From Oleidesulfovibrio alaskensis DSM 16109 (GTDB taxonomy: Bacteria > Desulfobacterota > Desulfovibrionia > Desulfovibrionales > Desulfovibrionaceae), in the NCBI RefSeq assembly GCF_000482745.1, contig NZ_KI519495.1, positions 198,199 through 262,198 on the forward strand: a DNA stretch of 64,000 nucleotides. The letters run 5' to 3'. Positions 8,258 to 16,730 of this stretch are shown here, piece by piece. The notes below the pieces were generated by a model. That model worked only from the letters and a program-made list of their open reading frames with translations, was not told where the DNA came from and searched no databases. Made by a program: the position numbers and the translations under genes. How positions within the stretch are numbered: position 1 is the stretch's first letter; every line of letters starts with the position of its first letter.

Positions 8258-9790
8258 ATGAATGCTCCGCTTCTTGCCTGCGAAGGAATCAGCAAACGGT
8301 TCGGTCCTGTCTGTGCCAACACAGGCATCGACCTTGCCGTGCACGCCGGTCAGGTAGTGGCCCTGCTGGGAGAAAACGGCGCAGGCAAATCCACGCTCAT
8401 GTCCATCATTGCAGGCCGCTACCGGCCTGATGAAGGCACTATCCGCATTGACGGCCAGCCGGTGCAGTTTTCTTCTCCGGCGCAGGCCATGCAGCGCGGC
8501 ATAGGCATGGTCTACCAGCGGTTCATGCTGGTAGACACGCTGACAGCCGCAGAAAACGTGCTGCTGGCAGCCGATGCCTGCGGCCGGCGCCTGTCCATGA
8601 AGCAGGTGGTGGCGCACATGCGCACACTGGCAGAACGCTACGGGCTGCACGTCGATCCGGCAGCCCGCATCCGCGACCTTTCCATGGGCGGCAGGCAGCG
8701 GGTCGAAATACTCAAGCTGCTGGTGCAGAATGCGCGGGTACTGATCTTCGACGAGCCCACGGCCGTTCTGGCAAAGCCTGAGGTGGCGGGGCTGTTTGAT
8801 GTTTTCCGCAAGCTCAAGGCGGACGGCCGCGGCATTCTGTTCATCACACACAAACTGGATGAAGTGATGGAAGCCGCCGACCGCATCGCCATCCTGCGGC
8901 GCGGACGCATCGTGGCCGGCAGCGAGCCCGGACGCATCAACAACAAGCTGGAACTGGCCCGCCTGATGGTGGGACGTGAAGTGGTGCTGCGCGTGGACAA
9001 GCCCGAAATGCCCGCCGGTGAAGTGGTCTTCGAGGTGCACAGGTTGTCCGCGGCATCACCGCTGGGGGGCTTTTCAGACATCAGCTTCAGTGTGCGCAAA
9101 GGTGAAGTGTTCGCCATTGTGGGGGTAGCGGGCAACGGACAGGAGGCTCTTGCGGCAGCCGTGGCGGGACGTACTCCGGCGTCGGGCGGCACCATCCGGT
9201 ACCGCGGCACCGCATACAGCACGGCGGCATGGGCCCGCCACCGGCCGCGCTCACTTTCCTATGTTCCCGAAGACAGACACCATACCGGCAGTATCGGCAG
9301 CATGACACTGGCCGACAACTTTTTTCTTACCCGTCTGGACAAGGCGGGCAACGGGCCGTGGCTGGACCGCAGCCATATGCACGAAGAAACGGAACAGGCC
9401 GTACGCCGGTTTGAAATTGTGGCACACAGCACGCGGACACCGGCCGGAACCCTTTCCGGCGGCAATCTGCAAAAACTGCTGCTGGCGCGGGAAATGGCCG
9501 ATGACCCTGCACTGTTCATTGCCGAACAGCCCACACAGGGACTGGACATCAAAGCCACGGAAGACGTGTGGTCGGCCATGCTGGCCCAGCGCCGCCACTC
9601 TGCCGTGCTGCTGGTGACCGGCGACCTGAGAGAAGCCCTGTCGCTGGCAGACAGAGTGGCCGTCATGTTCCGCGGCCGGTTCATGGACATCATCGATACA
9701 CAGGACGCCGATTCCGTGGAGCGCATAGGTCTGCTCATGGCCGGCTCCACTGCCGCAGCGCCCGCCGCACCGTCCGGAGAAACAGCATGA
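8258..9790 (+). CDS. Nucleoside/purine ABC transporter ATP-binding protein (two fused NBDs)
   Basis: Cytoplasmic energising subunit of about 510 residues with two tandem ABC domains, as in RbsA and BMP-type importers. The first domain has Walker A GENGAGKST (about 39-47), signature LSMGGRQR and Walker B VLIFDEPTA. The second has the family's degenerate Walker A region VGVAGNGQ and signature LSGGNLQK, then FIAEQPTQGLD. The signature of domain 1 departs from LSGGQ, as is common in this subfamily. The start at 8258 lies one base after the previous stop, and its end overlaps the next gene by ATGA, so translation is probably coupled. Confidence 0.93.
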   Translation: MNAPLLACEGISKRFGPVCANTGIDLAVHAGQVVALLGENGAGKSTLMSIIAGRYRPDEGTIRIDGQPVQFSSPAQAMQRGIGMVYQRFMLVDTLTAAENVLLAADACGRRLSMKQVVAHMRTLAERYGLHVDPAARIRDLSMGGRQRVEILKLLVQNARVLIFDEPTAVLAKPEVAGLFDVFRKLKADGRGILFITHKLDEVMEAADRIAILRRGRIVAGSEPGRINNKLELARLMVGREVVLRVDKPEMPAGEVVFEVHRLSAASPLGGFSDISFSVRKGEVFAIVGVAGNGQEALAAAVAGRTPASGGTIRYRGTAYSTAAWARHRPRSLSYVPEDRHHTGSIGSMTLADNFFLTRLDKAGNGPWLDRSHMHEETEQAVRRFEIVAHSTRTPAGTLSGGNLQKLLLAREMADDPALFIAEQPTQGLDIKATEDVWSAMLAQRRHSAVLLVTGDLREALSLADRVAVMFRGRFMDIIDTQDADSVERIGLLMAGSTAAAPAAPSGETA

Positions 9791-10869
9791 TCCGTCTGGA
9801 AAAACGTCATACCCCGCTGCGCCACCCCAATCTGCTCACCCTGCTGCTGGCGCTGGCCACAGCCTTCATCACCGGAGCGCTGGTAATCAGCGCGTACGGC
9901 GCCAATCCGCTTACCGCGTATAGCCTTATGCTGCGCGGTGCGCTGGGGTCGGGCTACGGGCTGGCAGAAGTGGCCGTCAAAGCCATTCCTCTTACCTTAA
10001 CCGGCCTTGCCGTGGCGCTGGCAGCCACCATGCAGCTGTGGAACATCGGCTGCGAAGGTCAGTTTGTCATGGGCGGCATCGGCGCCACCTGGGCGGCGCT
10101 CTACCTTGCGCCTTTTCTGCCGCCGTGGGCTGTACTGCCGGCTGTCATTCTGTGCGGCGCGGCCGCCGGCTGCCTGTGGGCTCTTATCCCCGCAGCGCTC
10201 AAAGTCTGGACCGATGTCAGTGAAATTCTTTCCACTCTGCTGCTGAACTATGTGGCCATAATCATAGTGGAACACCTGTACTTCGGCCCTTGGCGCGACC
10301 CCGGCGGGTTTGGTTTTCCGGGCACCATGACATTTCCGCAGCAAGCCATGCTCCCCCGTCTTTTCGGCATGCGCATCCATGCCGGTATCTTGCTGGCGCT
10401 GGCAGCCACGGCAGCACTGGCCGTCATGCTGGGGCGCAGCAAATGGGGCTACGCCACCCGCGTCATGGGCGCAGGGCCGCGGGCGGCACGTTATGCAGGC
10501 ATGAACGTGGGCCGCAACATACTGCTGGTCATGGGCATCAGCGGAGCTCTGGCCGGTCTGGCCGGCATGGGCGAAGTTTCCGCCATCCACTACCGCCTGC
10601 AGGAAGGCTTCGCCTCCGGTTACGGCTTTGACGGCATCATCGTGGCCTGCCTGGCATCCATGCAGCCGTTGCGGGTACCTGCCTGCGCTGCCCTGCTGGG
10701 AGTCTTTCTGGTTGGAGGCGAACAGCTTTCCTCGTTCATGCAGCTGCCCGCATCCATCAGCCGCATACTTGAAGGGGCGCTGCTGTTCGGCTTTCTGCTG
10801 GGCGAAACCGTGCAACGCTACCACATACGTTTTACACCCGCAGCTGCCGCCGGAAATACCGATGCATGA
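9787..10869 (+). CDS. Nucleoside/purine ABC transporter permease 1
   Basis: Integral membrane permease of the branched-chain/RbsC superfamily (YufP-like), 360 residues, with around ten hydrophobic segments. Family marks are NIGCEGQFVMGG at about residues 81-92 and the coupling-helix region VMGAGPRAARYAGMN. It starts inside the ATGA stop/start overlap with the ATPase gene. It would form the translocation pore with the next gene's product. Confidence 0.92.
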   Translation: MIRLEKRHTPLRHPNLLTLLLALATAFITGALVISAYGANPLTAYSLMLRGALGSGYGLAEVAVKAIPLTLTGLAVALAATMQLWNIGCEGQFVMGGIGATWAALYLAPFLPPWAVLPAVILCGAAAGCLWALIPAALKVWTDVSEILSTLLLNYVAIIIVEHLYFGPWRDPGGFGFPGTMTFPQQAMLPRLFGMRIHAGILLALAATAALAVMLGRSKWGYATRVMGAGPRAARYAGMNVGRNILLVMGISGALAGLAGMGEVSAIHYRLQEGFASGYGFDGIIVACLASMQPLRVPACAALLGVFLVGGEQLSSFMQLPASISRILEGALLFGFLLGETVQRYHIRFTPAAAAGNTDA

Positions 10870-10931
10870 CGGCATGCTGTTTCCGGATACGGCAAAAGAG
10901 GCAGGCACGACTGTCCTGTGCAGGAACAACC

Positions 10932-11861
10932 ATGATTGAAGATATTGTATTCATTTCAAAAATAGCCATGAAGTCTTCGGTGGCGGTGCTGTTTGCCGCG
11001 CTGGGAGAAATTTATGCCGAGCGTTCCGGAGTGCTCAATCTGGGCGTTGAAGGCATGATGCTGGTGGGCGCACTATGCGGCGTGGCCGCCGGACTGGCCA
11101 CGGGAAACGTATGGCTGGGCGTGGCCGGCGGCATGCTGGCTGCCGGACTTTTTTCGCTGATACACGCTTTTTTTTCCATCACGCTGCGCGTCAACCAGAC
11201 GCTTTCCGGTCTGGCGCTCACCATTCTGGGAGCCGGTCTGGCCAGCTTTCTGGGACGGGCATACATAGGCAAGGCCGCCCTGCGCATGAAGGTGTGGAAC
11301 GTTCCCTATCTGCACGACATCCCCGTCGTCGGAAAAATATTTTTCACGCACACGCCGCTGGTGTATGTAGCCTATGTGCTGCTGCCGCTGGCAGCGTGGG
11401 TGCTGCTGCGCACCCGCACCGGCCTTAAAATACGCGCCGCGGGCGAAGATGCAGGCTCCGCAGATGCCATGGGTGTCAACGTGGTGCTGCTGCGCTATCT
11501 CTGCACATTTTTCGGCGGCTGCATGGCCGGGCTGGGGGGCGCGTATCTTTCCATCGCCTACACCCCCGGCTGGAAGGAAAACATGACCATGGGACAGGGC
11601 TGGGTAGCCATCGCCATGGTCATCTTTGCCACGTGGTACCCGTTCCGCGCGTTTCTGGGCGCGCTGCTGTTCGGCGGACTCACGGCTCTGCAATTTTATT
11701 TTCAGGCGACGGGCATAGAAGTCATTCCCGTCAATCTGCTGCGCATGTTCCCGTACCTGATAACCATACTGGTGCTTATCGTGGTCATGCGGCTGGACAA
11801 AACCAGAGGCAGAGGCGGCGCACCGGCTTCGCTGGGCGTACCCTTCAGCCGGGAAGGCTAG
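10932..11861 (+). CDS. Nucleoside/purine ABC transporter permease 2
   Basis: Second permease (YufQ-like), 309 residues, highly hydrophobic. Typical features are GEIYAERSGVLNLGVEGMM near the N-terminus and IRAAGEDAGSADAMGVN before the later helices. The ATG at 10932 is the first that fits the family N-terminus (MIEDIVFIS). The 62-bp gap to permease 1 contains no terminator. Pairs with permease 1 and the fused ATPase as one importer. Confidence 0.92.
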   Translation: MIEDIVFISKIAMKSSVAVLFAALGEIYAERSGVLNLGVEGMMLVGALCGVAAGLATGNVWLGVAGGMLAAGLFSLIHAFFSITLRVNQTLSGLALTILGAGLASFLGRAYIGKAALRMKVWNVPYLHDIPVVGKIFFTHTPLVYVAYVLLPLAAWVLLRTRTGLKIRAAGEDAGSADAMGVNVVLLRYLCTFFGGCMAGLGGAYLSIAYTPGWKENMTMGQGWVAIAMVIFATWYPFRAFLGALLFGGLTALQFYFQATGIEVIPVNLLRMFPYLITILVLIVVMRLDKTRGRGGAPASLGVPFSREG

Positions 11862-11921
11862 CGGCCCCGCGCCGCGTAACAGGCACCGCCGCATACAGCG
11901 GCTGCCGGAGGACAAACAGAC

Positions 11922-13634
11922 ATGAAAAACAATACCATGAACACACTTATCGGCGCGGCGCAGGATGAAAGCCCCGTGGATCTGCTGGTCCGCAACGTCA
12001 GGCTGGTCAACGTGCTTTCCGGCGAAATCCACGACGCGCACATCGCCGTCAAAGACGGCATTGTTGTGGGATTTGAAGAATATGAAGCCCTGCACGTTGT
12101 TGAAGGAAACGGACGCCATTGCATTCCCGGTCTGATCGACGGGCATATCCATATTGAATCCACCCTGCTGTCACCCGCACGTTTTGCCGCCGCGGCCGCG
12201 CCCCACGGCACTGCCGCGGTCATGTGCGACCCCCACGAAATAGCAAACGTCATGGGCGCTGAAGGCATTGAATACATGCTGCACGCCAGCGCCGGTCTGC
12301 CGTTGTCCGTTTATGTGATGATGCCTTCGTGCGTGCCCGCCACACACATGGAAACAGCCGGAGCCACCCTGCGGGCGGAAGACGTGCAGGATTTTCTTTC
12401 GCGCTACCCCGACCGCATGCCCGGACTCGCGGAAATGATGAACTATCCCGGAGTACTTTTCCGCGACGACGAAGTAATGGCAAAACTGGAGGCAGCAGCT
12501 TCTCACGTCATTGACGGCCACGCCCCCCTGCTGCGCGGCAAAGCGCTGAATGCCTATGTGCTGGGCGGCCCCGCAAGCGATCACGAAACATCCGATGCGG
12601 ACGAAGCCCGCGAAAAGCTACGCAAAGGCATGCACCTGATGATCCGCGAAGGCGGCTCGCAGGAGCACAACCTCGAAGAGCTGGTCACCGTCCTCAACGA
12701 ATTCAATACCCAGAATGTCTCTTTTGTCAGCGACGACAAAGTGGTCAACGACCTGATGGAAAGCGGACACATGGACGACATACTGCGCAAGGCCATGGCT
12801 GCCGGCATTCCCCCTGTCAGAGCCGTGCAGATGGCTTCCATAAACACGGCCCGCTATTTCCGGCTGCACCGTCGCGGTGCGGTGGCCCCGGGCTATCGCG
12901 CAGACTTTGTCCTGCTGGACGACCTGCAGACCATGCGCATCTCCGAATGTTATCTGGGCGGGCGCAATGTCAAAGAGATCGACTTCACAGGGCACAGCGC
13001 AGCCTTCAGCGCCAACACCGTGCATGTGGCCGGTCTGAACACGGACTCGCTGCATGTGGCGGCCGGCAACGGCAACCTGCGCGTCATCGGCATAGTGCCG
13101 GGACAGGTGATAACCCATGCTCTGGAACTGCCGCCCACCCTGCGCGAAGGTGCCGCAGTGGCCGATCCTTCACGCGATCTTGCCAAACTGGCCGTTTTTG
13201 AACGCCACAAAGGCACCGGCAACGTGGGGCTGGGATTCACCGCCGGTCTGGGGCTGCACAAGGGCGCACTGGCCGGTACCGTATCGCACGATTCGCACAA
13301 CCTGATAGTGGCGGGCATGGACGATGCCGACATGATTACCGCCGCGGAAGAAGTGCAGCGCATCGGCGGCGGTCTTGCCGTCGCCTGTGACGGCCGCGTG
13401 CTGGCATCACTGCCGCTGCCCATTGCCGGACTGATGAGCGATGCCCCCGTGGAGGATGTGCTTGCCGGTCTGCGCGGCGTAAACGAAGCGCTTGCCACAC
13501 TGGGATACAAGCTCAGCAGCCCCTTTGCCGCGCTGGCGTTCCTCTCTCTTGCCGTTATCCCCTCGCTGAAGCTTACCGACAAGGGCCTTGTGGACGTCCA
13601 CAAATTCGAAATCGTCCCCCTGTGGACAGCCTGA
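11922..13634 (+). CDS. ade: Adenine deaminase
   Basis: Hydrolyses adenine to hypoxanthine plus ammonia. The 570-residue length and motifs match the Ade family of amidohydrolases: PGLIDGHIHIEST at about residues 69-81, VMCDPHEIANV, AGMDDADM and a C-terminal Ade domain. Metal ligands HIH and the later His residues are present. GGAG lies 12 bases before the ATG. As the last gene of the uptake operon, it links import of adenine to salvage by the phosphoribosyltransferase and possibly to nitrogen supply. Identity is secure. Confidence 0.95.
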   Translation: MKNNTMNTLIGAAQDESPVDLLVRNVRLVNVLSGEIHDAHIAVKDGIVVGFEEYEALHVVEGNGRHCIPGLIDGHIHIESTLLSPARFAAAAAPHGTAAVMCDPHEIANVMGAEGIEYMLHASAGLPLSVYVMMPSCVPATHMETAGATLRAEDVQDFLSRYPDRMPGLAEMMNYPGVLFRDDEVMAKLEAAASHVIDGHAPLLRGKALNAYVLGGPASDHETSDADEAREKLRKGMHLMIREGGSQEHNLEELVTVLNEFNTQNVSFVSDDKVVNDLMESGHMDDILRKAMAAGIPPVRAVQMASINTARYFRLHRRGAVAPGYRADFVLLDDLQTMRISECYLGGRNVKEIDFTGHSAAFSANTVHVAGLNTDSLHVAAGNGNLRVIGIVPGQVITHALELPPTLREGAAVADPSRDLAKLAVFERHKGTGNVGLGFTAGLGLHKGALAGTVSHDSHNLIVAGMDDADMITAAEEVQRIGGGLAVACDGRVLASLPLPIAGLMSDAPVEDVLAGLRGVNEALATLGYKLSSPFAALAFLSLAVIPSLKLTDKGLVDVHKFEIVPLWTA

Positions 13635-13665
13635 GGCTCCGGCCGCACGGCCGCAGCTGAACAAC

Positions 13666-14138
13666 CTGCCCGCCGGAGATGAAACAGCCTCCGGCGGGCA
13701 GGGAGATGATCTCCCTGCACCCTCAATACGCCCTGCGCGCACGGCACAGAAACGCCCGCAGCGCGTTGTGCCGCTTTCCCCCCGGACGGCGGCCAGCGTA
13801 CGCCCCTGAACAGTCAGCCCACCGCGGCAGAAATCGCGCAACGGGGGATGCAAGGGGAATCAGTCCCCTTGCCCGTCGGAGACATAAAAGCCCCCTAAGC
13901 AAAAGCAGCCTCCGGCGGGCAGGGAGATGATCTCCCTGCACCCTCAATACGCCCTGCGCGCACGGCACAGAAACGCCCGCAGCGCGTTGTGCCGCTTTCC
14001 CCCCGGACGGCCGCCAGCGTACGCCCCCTAACAGTCAGCCCACCGCGGCAGAAATCGCGCAACGGGGGATGCAAGGGGAATCATTTCCCTTGCCCGTCGG
14101 AGACATGAAAGCCCCCGAAGCAAAAGCAGCCTCCGGCG
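13666..14138. repeat. Tandem 221-bp composite palindromic repeat (two copies plus start of a third)
   Basis: Fills the 696-bp gap between ade and the bacterioferritin gene. Copy 1 spans 13685-13905, copy 2 13906-14126, and a third begins at 14127 but stops after 12 bases. The copies differ at only a few positions. Each carries GCAGGGAGATGATCTCCCTGC (a perfect palindrome around one base) and a GCAAGGGGAAT...CCCTTGC hairpin. A 13-bp inverted repeat, CTGCCCGCCGGAG (13666-13678) and CTCCGGCGGGCAG (13689-13701), sits at the left edge and may end ade transcription. No gene is credible inside. Confidence 0.85.
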
Positions 14139-14330
14139 AGACTGTGCAACCGTAACGTACTTTTATGTACACATCCCTTGTCACGGGCCATCCGGCGCGG
14201 TATACAGGTACTGACTTTCGTCATCACAGACAGCCCGTCGGCTGGGCGCAAAGTCCGTAACCGGATATGTCACGGGCGGACGGCCACACAGCACGACGTT
14301 GTTCCGTCAGCAAACTCAAGAGAGGTATTC

Positions 14331-14870
14331 ATGACCGCATCAGGAAGAGAAGAAAGACGCGCCAATGTCATTGAAGTTCTGAACAAGGCCCGCGCCATGG
14401 AGCTTCAGGCCATTCACCAGTACATGAACCAGCACTACGGGCTGGACGATATGGACTACGGCGAAATGGCAGGCAAAATGAAGCTGATCGCCATTGACGA
14501 AATGCGCCATGCGGAAGCCTTTGCCGAGCGCATCAAAGAACTGGGCGGAGAACCCGTGACAGACTATCCCGGCACCATTGAAAAGCGTCAGGATGTTAAA
14601 AAAATCTATGCCTTCGACACCGACCTCGAAGACGATACCATTGATGCTTACAACCAGTTTCTGCAGGTCTGTCGCGAAAACGGCGACAGCATCAGCGCCA
14701 AACTGTTTGAGACCATCATTGAGGAAGAGCAGCTGCACCTGAGCTACTTTGACAATGAAAACAATCACATTGAAACTCTGGGCGATGCATATCTTTCGCG
14801 CATTGCCGGAACCCCCTCGTCCACGGGACTTACCCCGCAGGGCTTTGCCGTGGCCAAGGGCGGCGCATAA
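14331..14870 (+). CDS. bfr: Bacterioferritin (Desulfovibrio type)
   Basis: Haem-containing 24-mer iron-storage protein, 179 residues. Diiron ferroxidase ligands are present: E24, E57 and H60 in DEMRH, plus the second-half EEEQLH motif around residues 131-137. M58 between E57 and R59 is the axial haem ligand. The sequence closely resembles the D. desulfuricans bacterioferritin known to carry iron-coproporphyrin III, so the same unusual haem is likely but inferred. GAGAGG precedes the ATG. Monocistronic, with a strong terminator after it; no bacterioferritin-associated ferredoxin or rubredoxin gene is adjacent. Confidence 0.95.
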   Translation: MTASGREERRANVIEVLNKARAMELQAIHQYMNQHYGLDDMDYGEMAGKMKLIAIDEMRHAEAFAERIKELGGEPVTDYPGTIEKRQDVKKIYAFDTDLEDDTIDAYNQFLQVCRENGDSISAKLFETIIEEEQLHLSYFDNENNHIETLGDAYLSRIAGTPSSTGLTPQGFAVAKGGA

Positions 14871-14892
14871 CAGCACCCGCACCGGTCATCAG

Positions 14893-14922
14893 GGAGCAGG
14901 AACTATCCTGCTCCTTTTTTTT
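14893..14922 (+). terminator. Intrinsic terminator of bfr
   Basis: Stem GGAGCAGGA (14893-14901) with TCCTGCTCC (14906-14914), four-base loop and eight T's. Confidence 0.92.
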
Positions 14923-15062
14923 GTCCCCCGTCTCAGTCAGCCGGTCGTAATGATCGGGTCGTAATGCTCGGGCCGTAATGCTCCGGAAAAAGCCGCAGAC
15001 CGGCAATCCCCCTTTCTGCATGGATACCCGCGACGCTTCCTGCGCCTTTTCGCACCACTGTC

Positions 15063-15114
15063 TTGACAAGTACATAGCCGGGGCGTACTTTTCATATGAA
15101 CGATTGCTCATATG
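15063..15114 (+). promoter_or_regulatory. Promoter with ArsR/SmtB-like operator for metal permease
   Basis: TTGACA (15063-15068), a 17-bp spacer and TACTTT (15086-15091) are directly followed by a dyad, CATATGA (15093-15099) and TCATATG (15108-15114), covering the expected transcription start. The ATATGAAC/GCTCATAT arrangement resembles ArsR/SmtB-family operators. A further TTGTTCATA follows at about 15121. The regulator gene is not adjacent. Confidence 0.6.
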
Positions 15115-15153
15115 TATGTTTGTTCATAAAACACACGCCTCACGGGAGGAACC

Positions 15154-16362
15154 ATGTCTGAACTTTTAGCCCGCTACGCATTCGCCGTATGGGACATCCT
15201 GCTGGACGCATCACCTTATGTGCTGCTGGGTTTTTTTGTGGCCGGTCTGCTTAAAGCTTATCTGCCAGAAGATCTGGTGGCGCGCCATCTGGGAAAAGGG
15301 CGCTTTCTTCCGGTGCTCAAAGCGTCGCTTTTCGGGGTGCCTCTGCCTTTATGCTCATGCGGAGTTATTCCCGCCGCTGCCGGGCTGCGCCAGCAGGGAG
15401 CAAGCCGCGGCGCCACCACATCGTTTCTGATTTCCACGCCGGAAACCGGCGTTGACTCCATAGCCGTCAGCTACGCACTGCTGGACCCCGTCATGGCGGT
15501 TGTCCGGCCGGTGGCCTCGTTTTTCACGGCCATCATCGCCGGAGTGGCAGTAAACAGCCTGCCGGAGGAAGAATCCCCTCAGGCGGCTTCATCAGCGGCC
15601 GCTGCCACCGCAGCGACACATCAGGGCTGCAGCTGCGGCCCGCATGCCGGAACAGAACACACTCACGGTATTATGCCCGCACCGGTTGTGCTTCCCGCCG
15701 CGGAGCACGCAGCATCTGCGGGTTGCGGCTGCGGGTCGTGCGGACATGACAGCCCCGCCCCCCGCACCATGCGGGAAAAATTCGGCAGCGGCATGCGGTT
15801 CGGCTTCGGCGAACTGGTTGCGGACATCGGCAAATGGCTCATGGTGGGTATTCTGCTGGCTGCCGTCATCACCACGCTTATTCCCGACACATTTTTTGCC
15901 AGCTATCTTGGTGACGGCCTTATGAGCATGCTGGTCATGCTGGTGGTGGGTATGCCCCTGTATGTCTGCGCCACCGCCTCAACCCCCGTGGCTGCGGCCA
16001 TGGCCGTCAAGGGACTTTCACCCGGTGCCGCGCTGGTCTTTCTGCTGGCAGGGCCGGCGACCAACGCGGCGACTTTCACGGTAGTTGCCAGACTGATGGG
16101 CCGCAAGGTTGCCGCCGTGTATCTGGCCAGCATCGCGGTATGTTCCATTGCACTCGGTCTGGCGGTAAACTGGCTGTATGCCTATCTGGGACTCAGCATC
16201 ACTTCATGGGTGGGGGCCGCACAAGAAGAATCACACGGCGTTATCGCCATTGCTTCCGCGGTGGTGCTGCTGGGACTGGTGGCCTACCGCACCCTGCCCG
16301 GAATCTTCCGGCGGGGGCACAACGCACACGGGCACAGCCACGGGTGCTCATGCGGGCACTAG
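15154..16362 (+). CDS. SO_0444-type metal efflux permease
   Basis: Integral membrane permease (DUF318/ArsP superfamily), 402 residues. The first transmembrane half holds the family motif VPLPLCSCGVIP at about residues 63-74 and the second half has GMPLYVCATASTPVAA. A large central loop is rich in His and Cys (CSCGPH, EHTHG, CGCGSCGH), and the C-terminus ends GHSHGCSCGH, both likely metal-binding. A role in exporting a thiophilic or divalent metal, or in metalloid efflux, is inferred from the family. The upstream ArsR-like operator fits metal induction. GGGAGGA precedes the ATG. Confidence 0.88.
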   Translation: MSELLARYAFAVWDILLDASPYVLLGFFVAGLLKAYLPEDLVARHLGKGRFLPVLKASLFGVPLPLCSCGVIPAAAGLRQQGASRGATTSFLISTPETGVDSIAVSYALLDPVMAVVRPVASFFTAIIAGVAVNSLPEEESPQAASSAAAATAATHQGCSCGPHAGTEHTHGIMPAPVVLPAAEHAASAGCGCGSCGHDSPAPRTMREKFGSGMRFGFGELVADIGKWLMVGILLAAVITTLIPDTFFASYLGDGLMSMLVMLVVGMPLYVCATASTPVAAAMAVKGLSPGAALVFLLAGPATNAATFTVVARLMGRKVAAVYLASIAVCSIALGLAVNWLYAYLGLSITSWVGAAQEESHGVIAIASAVVLLGLVAYRTLPGIFRRGHNAHGHSHGCSCGH

Positions 16363-16401
16363 CCGCCCTGCATCACGGCCGTCCTCTTTTCTGAATACAC
16401 T

Positions 16402-16430
16402 GCGCCCCGCTTCACCGGCGGGGCGCTTTT
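16402..16430 (+). terminator. Intrinsic terminator of metal permease gene
   Basis: Stem GCGCCCCGC (16402-16410) with GCGGGGCGC (16418-16426) and four T's. The following 180 bp up to the DeoR promoter show nothing else I can identify. Confidence 0.8.
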
Positions 16431-16610
16431 ATTGCGCCGGCACACACCGACGCGTGCCGTCAGAATCCGGCATGTCCTAAACGCCGCATGCCCGGGTTGC
16501 AGGCGCAACAGCCTGCGCATACCATGACGGCCGCACTCGACACCCGCACTCCGCCATACGGCAGCAGCACACTTCTTCCGCTGTTAAAAACGACAGAAAC
16601 AGGTAAAAAA

Positions 16611-16658
16611 CGATCAAAAGCGATCATTCTTTGATCGTATTGTACCGGTTGCTAGGGT
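16611..16658 (+). promoter_or_regulatory. Promoter and CGATCA repeats ahead of four-carbon acid sugar operon
   Basis: CGATCA occurs at 16611-16616 and 16621-16626, and inverted as TGATCG at 16632-16637. TTGATC (16631-16636) can serve as -35, with TAGGGT (16653-16658) as -10 at 16-bp spacing, so the repeats overlap the promoter. This fits an autoregulatory operator for the DeoR-type gene that follows. Confidence 0.5.
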
Positions 16659-16730
16659 GCAGCCATGACCGGAGACGCTACGCCGCCGGTCGGGCTGCGT
16701 TTTGCACAAGACAAAACGCACGAGGTGTTC

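Noticed and set aside
13588..13968. Short frames across the 221-bp tandem repeats
   Set aside because: They only reflect translation of the repeat itself and appear in both strands with identical segments.
13685..14138. CRISPR-like array
   Set aside because: The 221-bp period with near-identical whole units and no variable spacers does not fit CRISPR repeats and spacers, and no cas gene is present.
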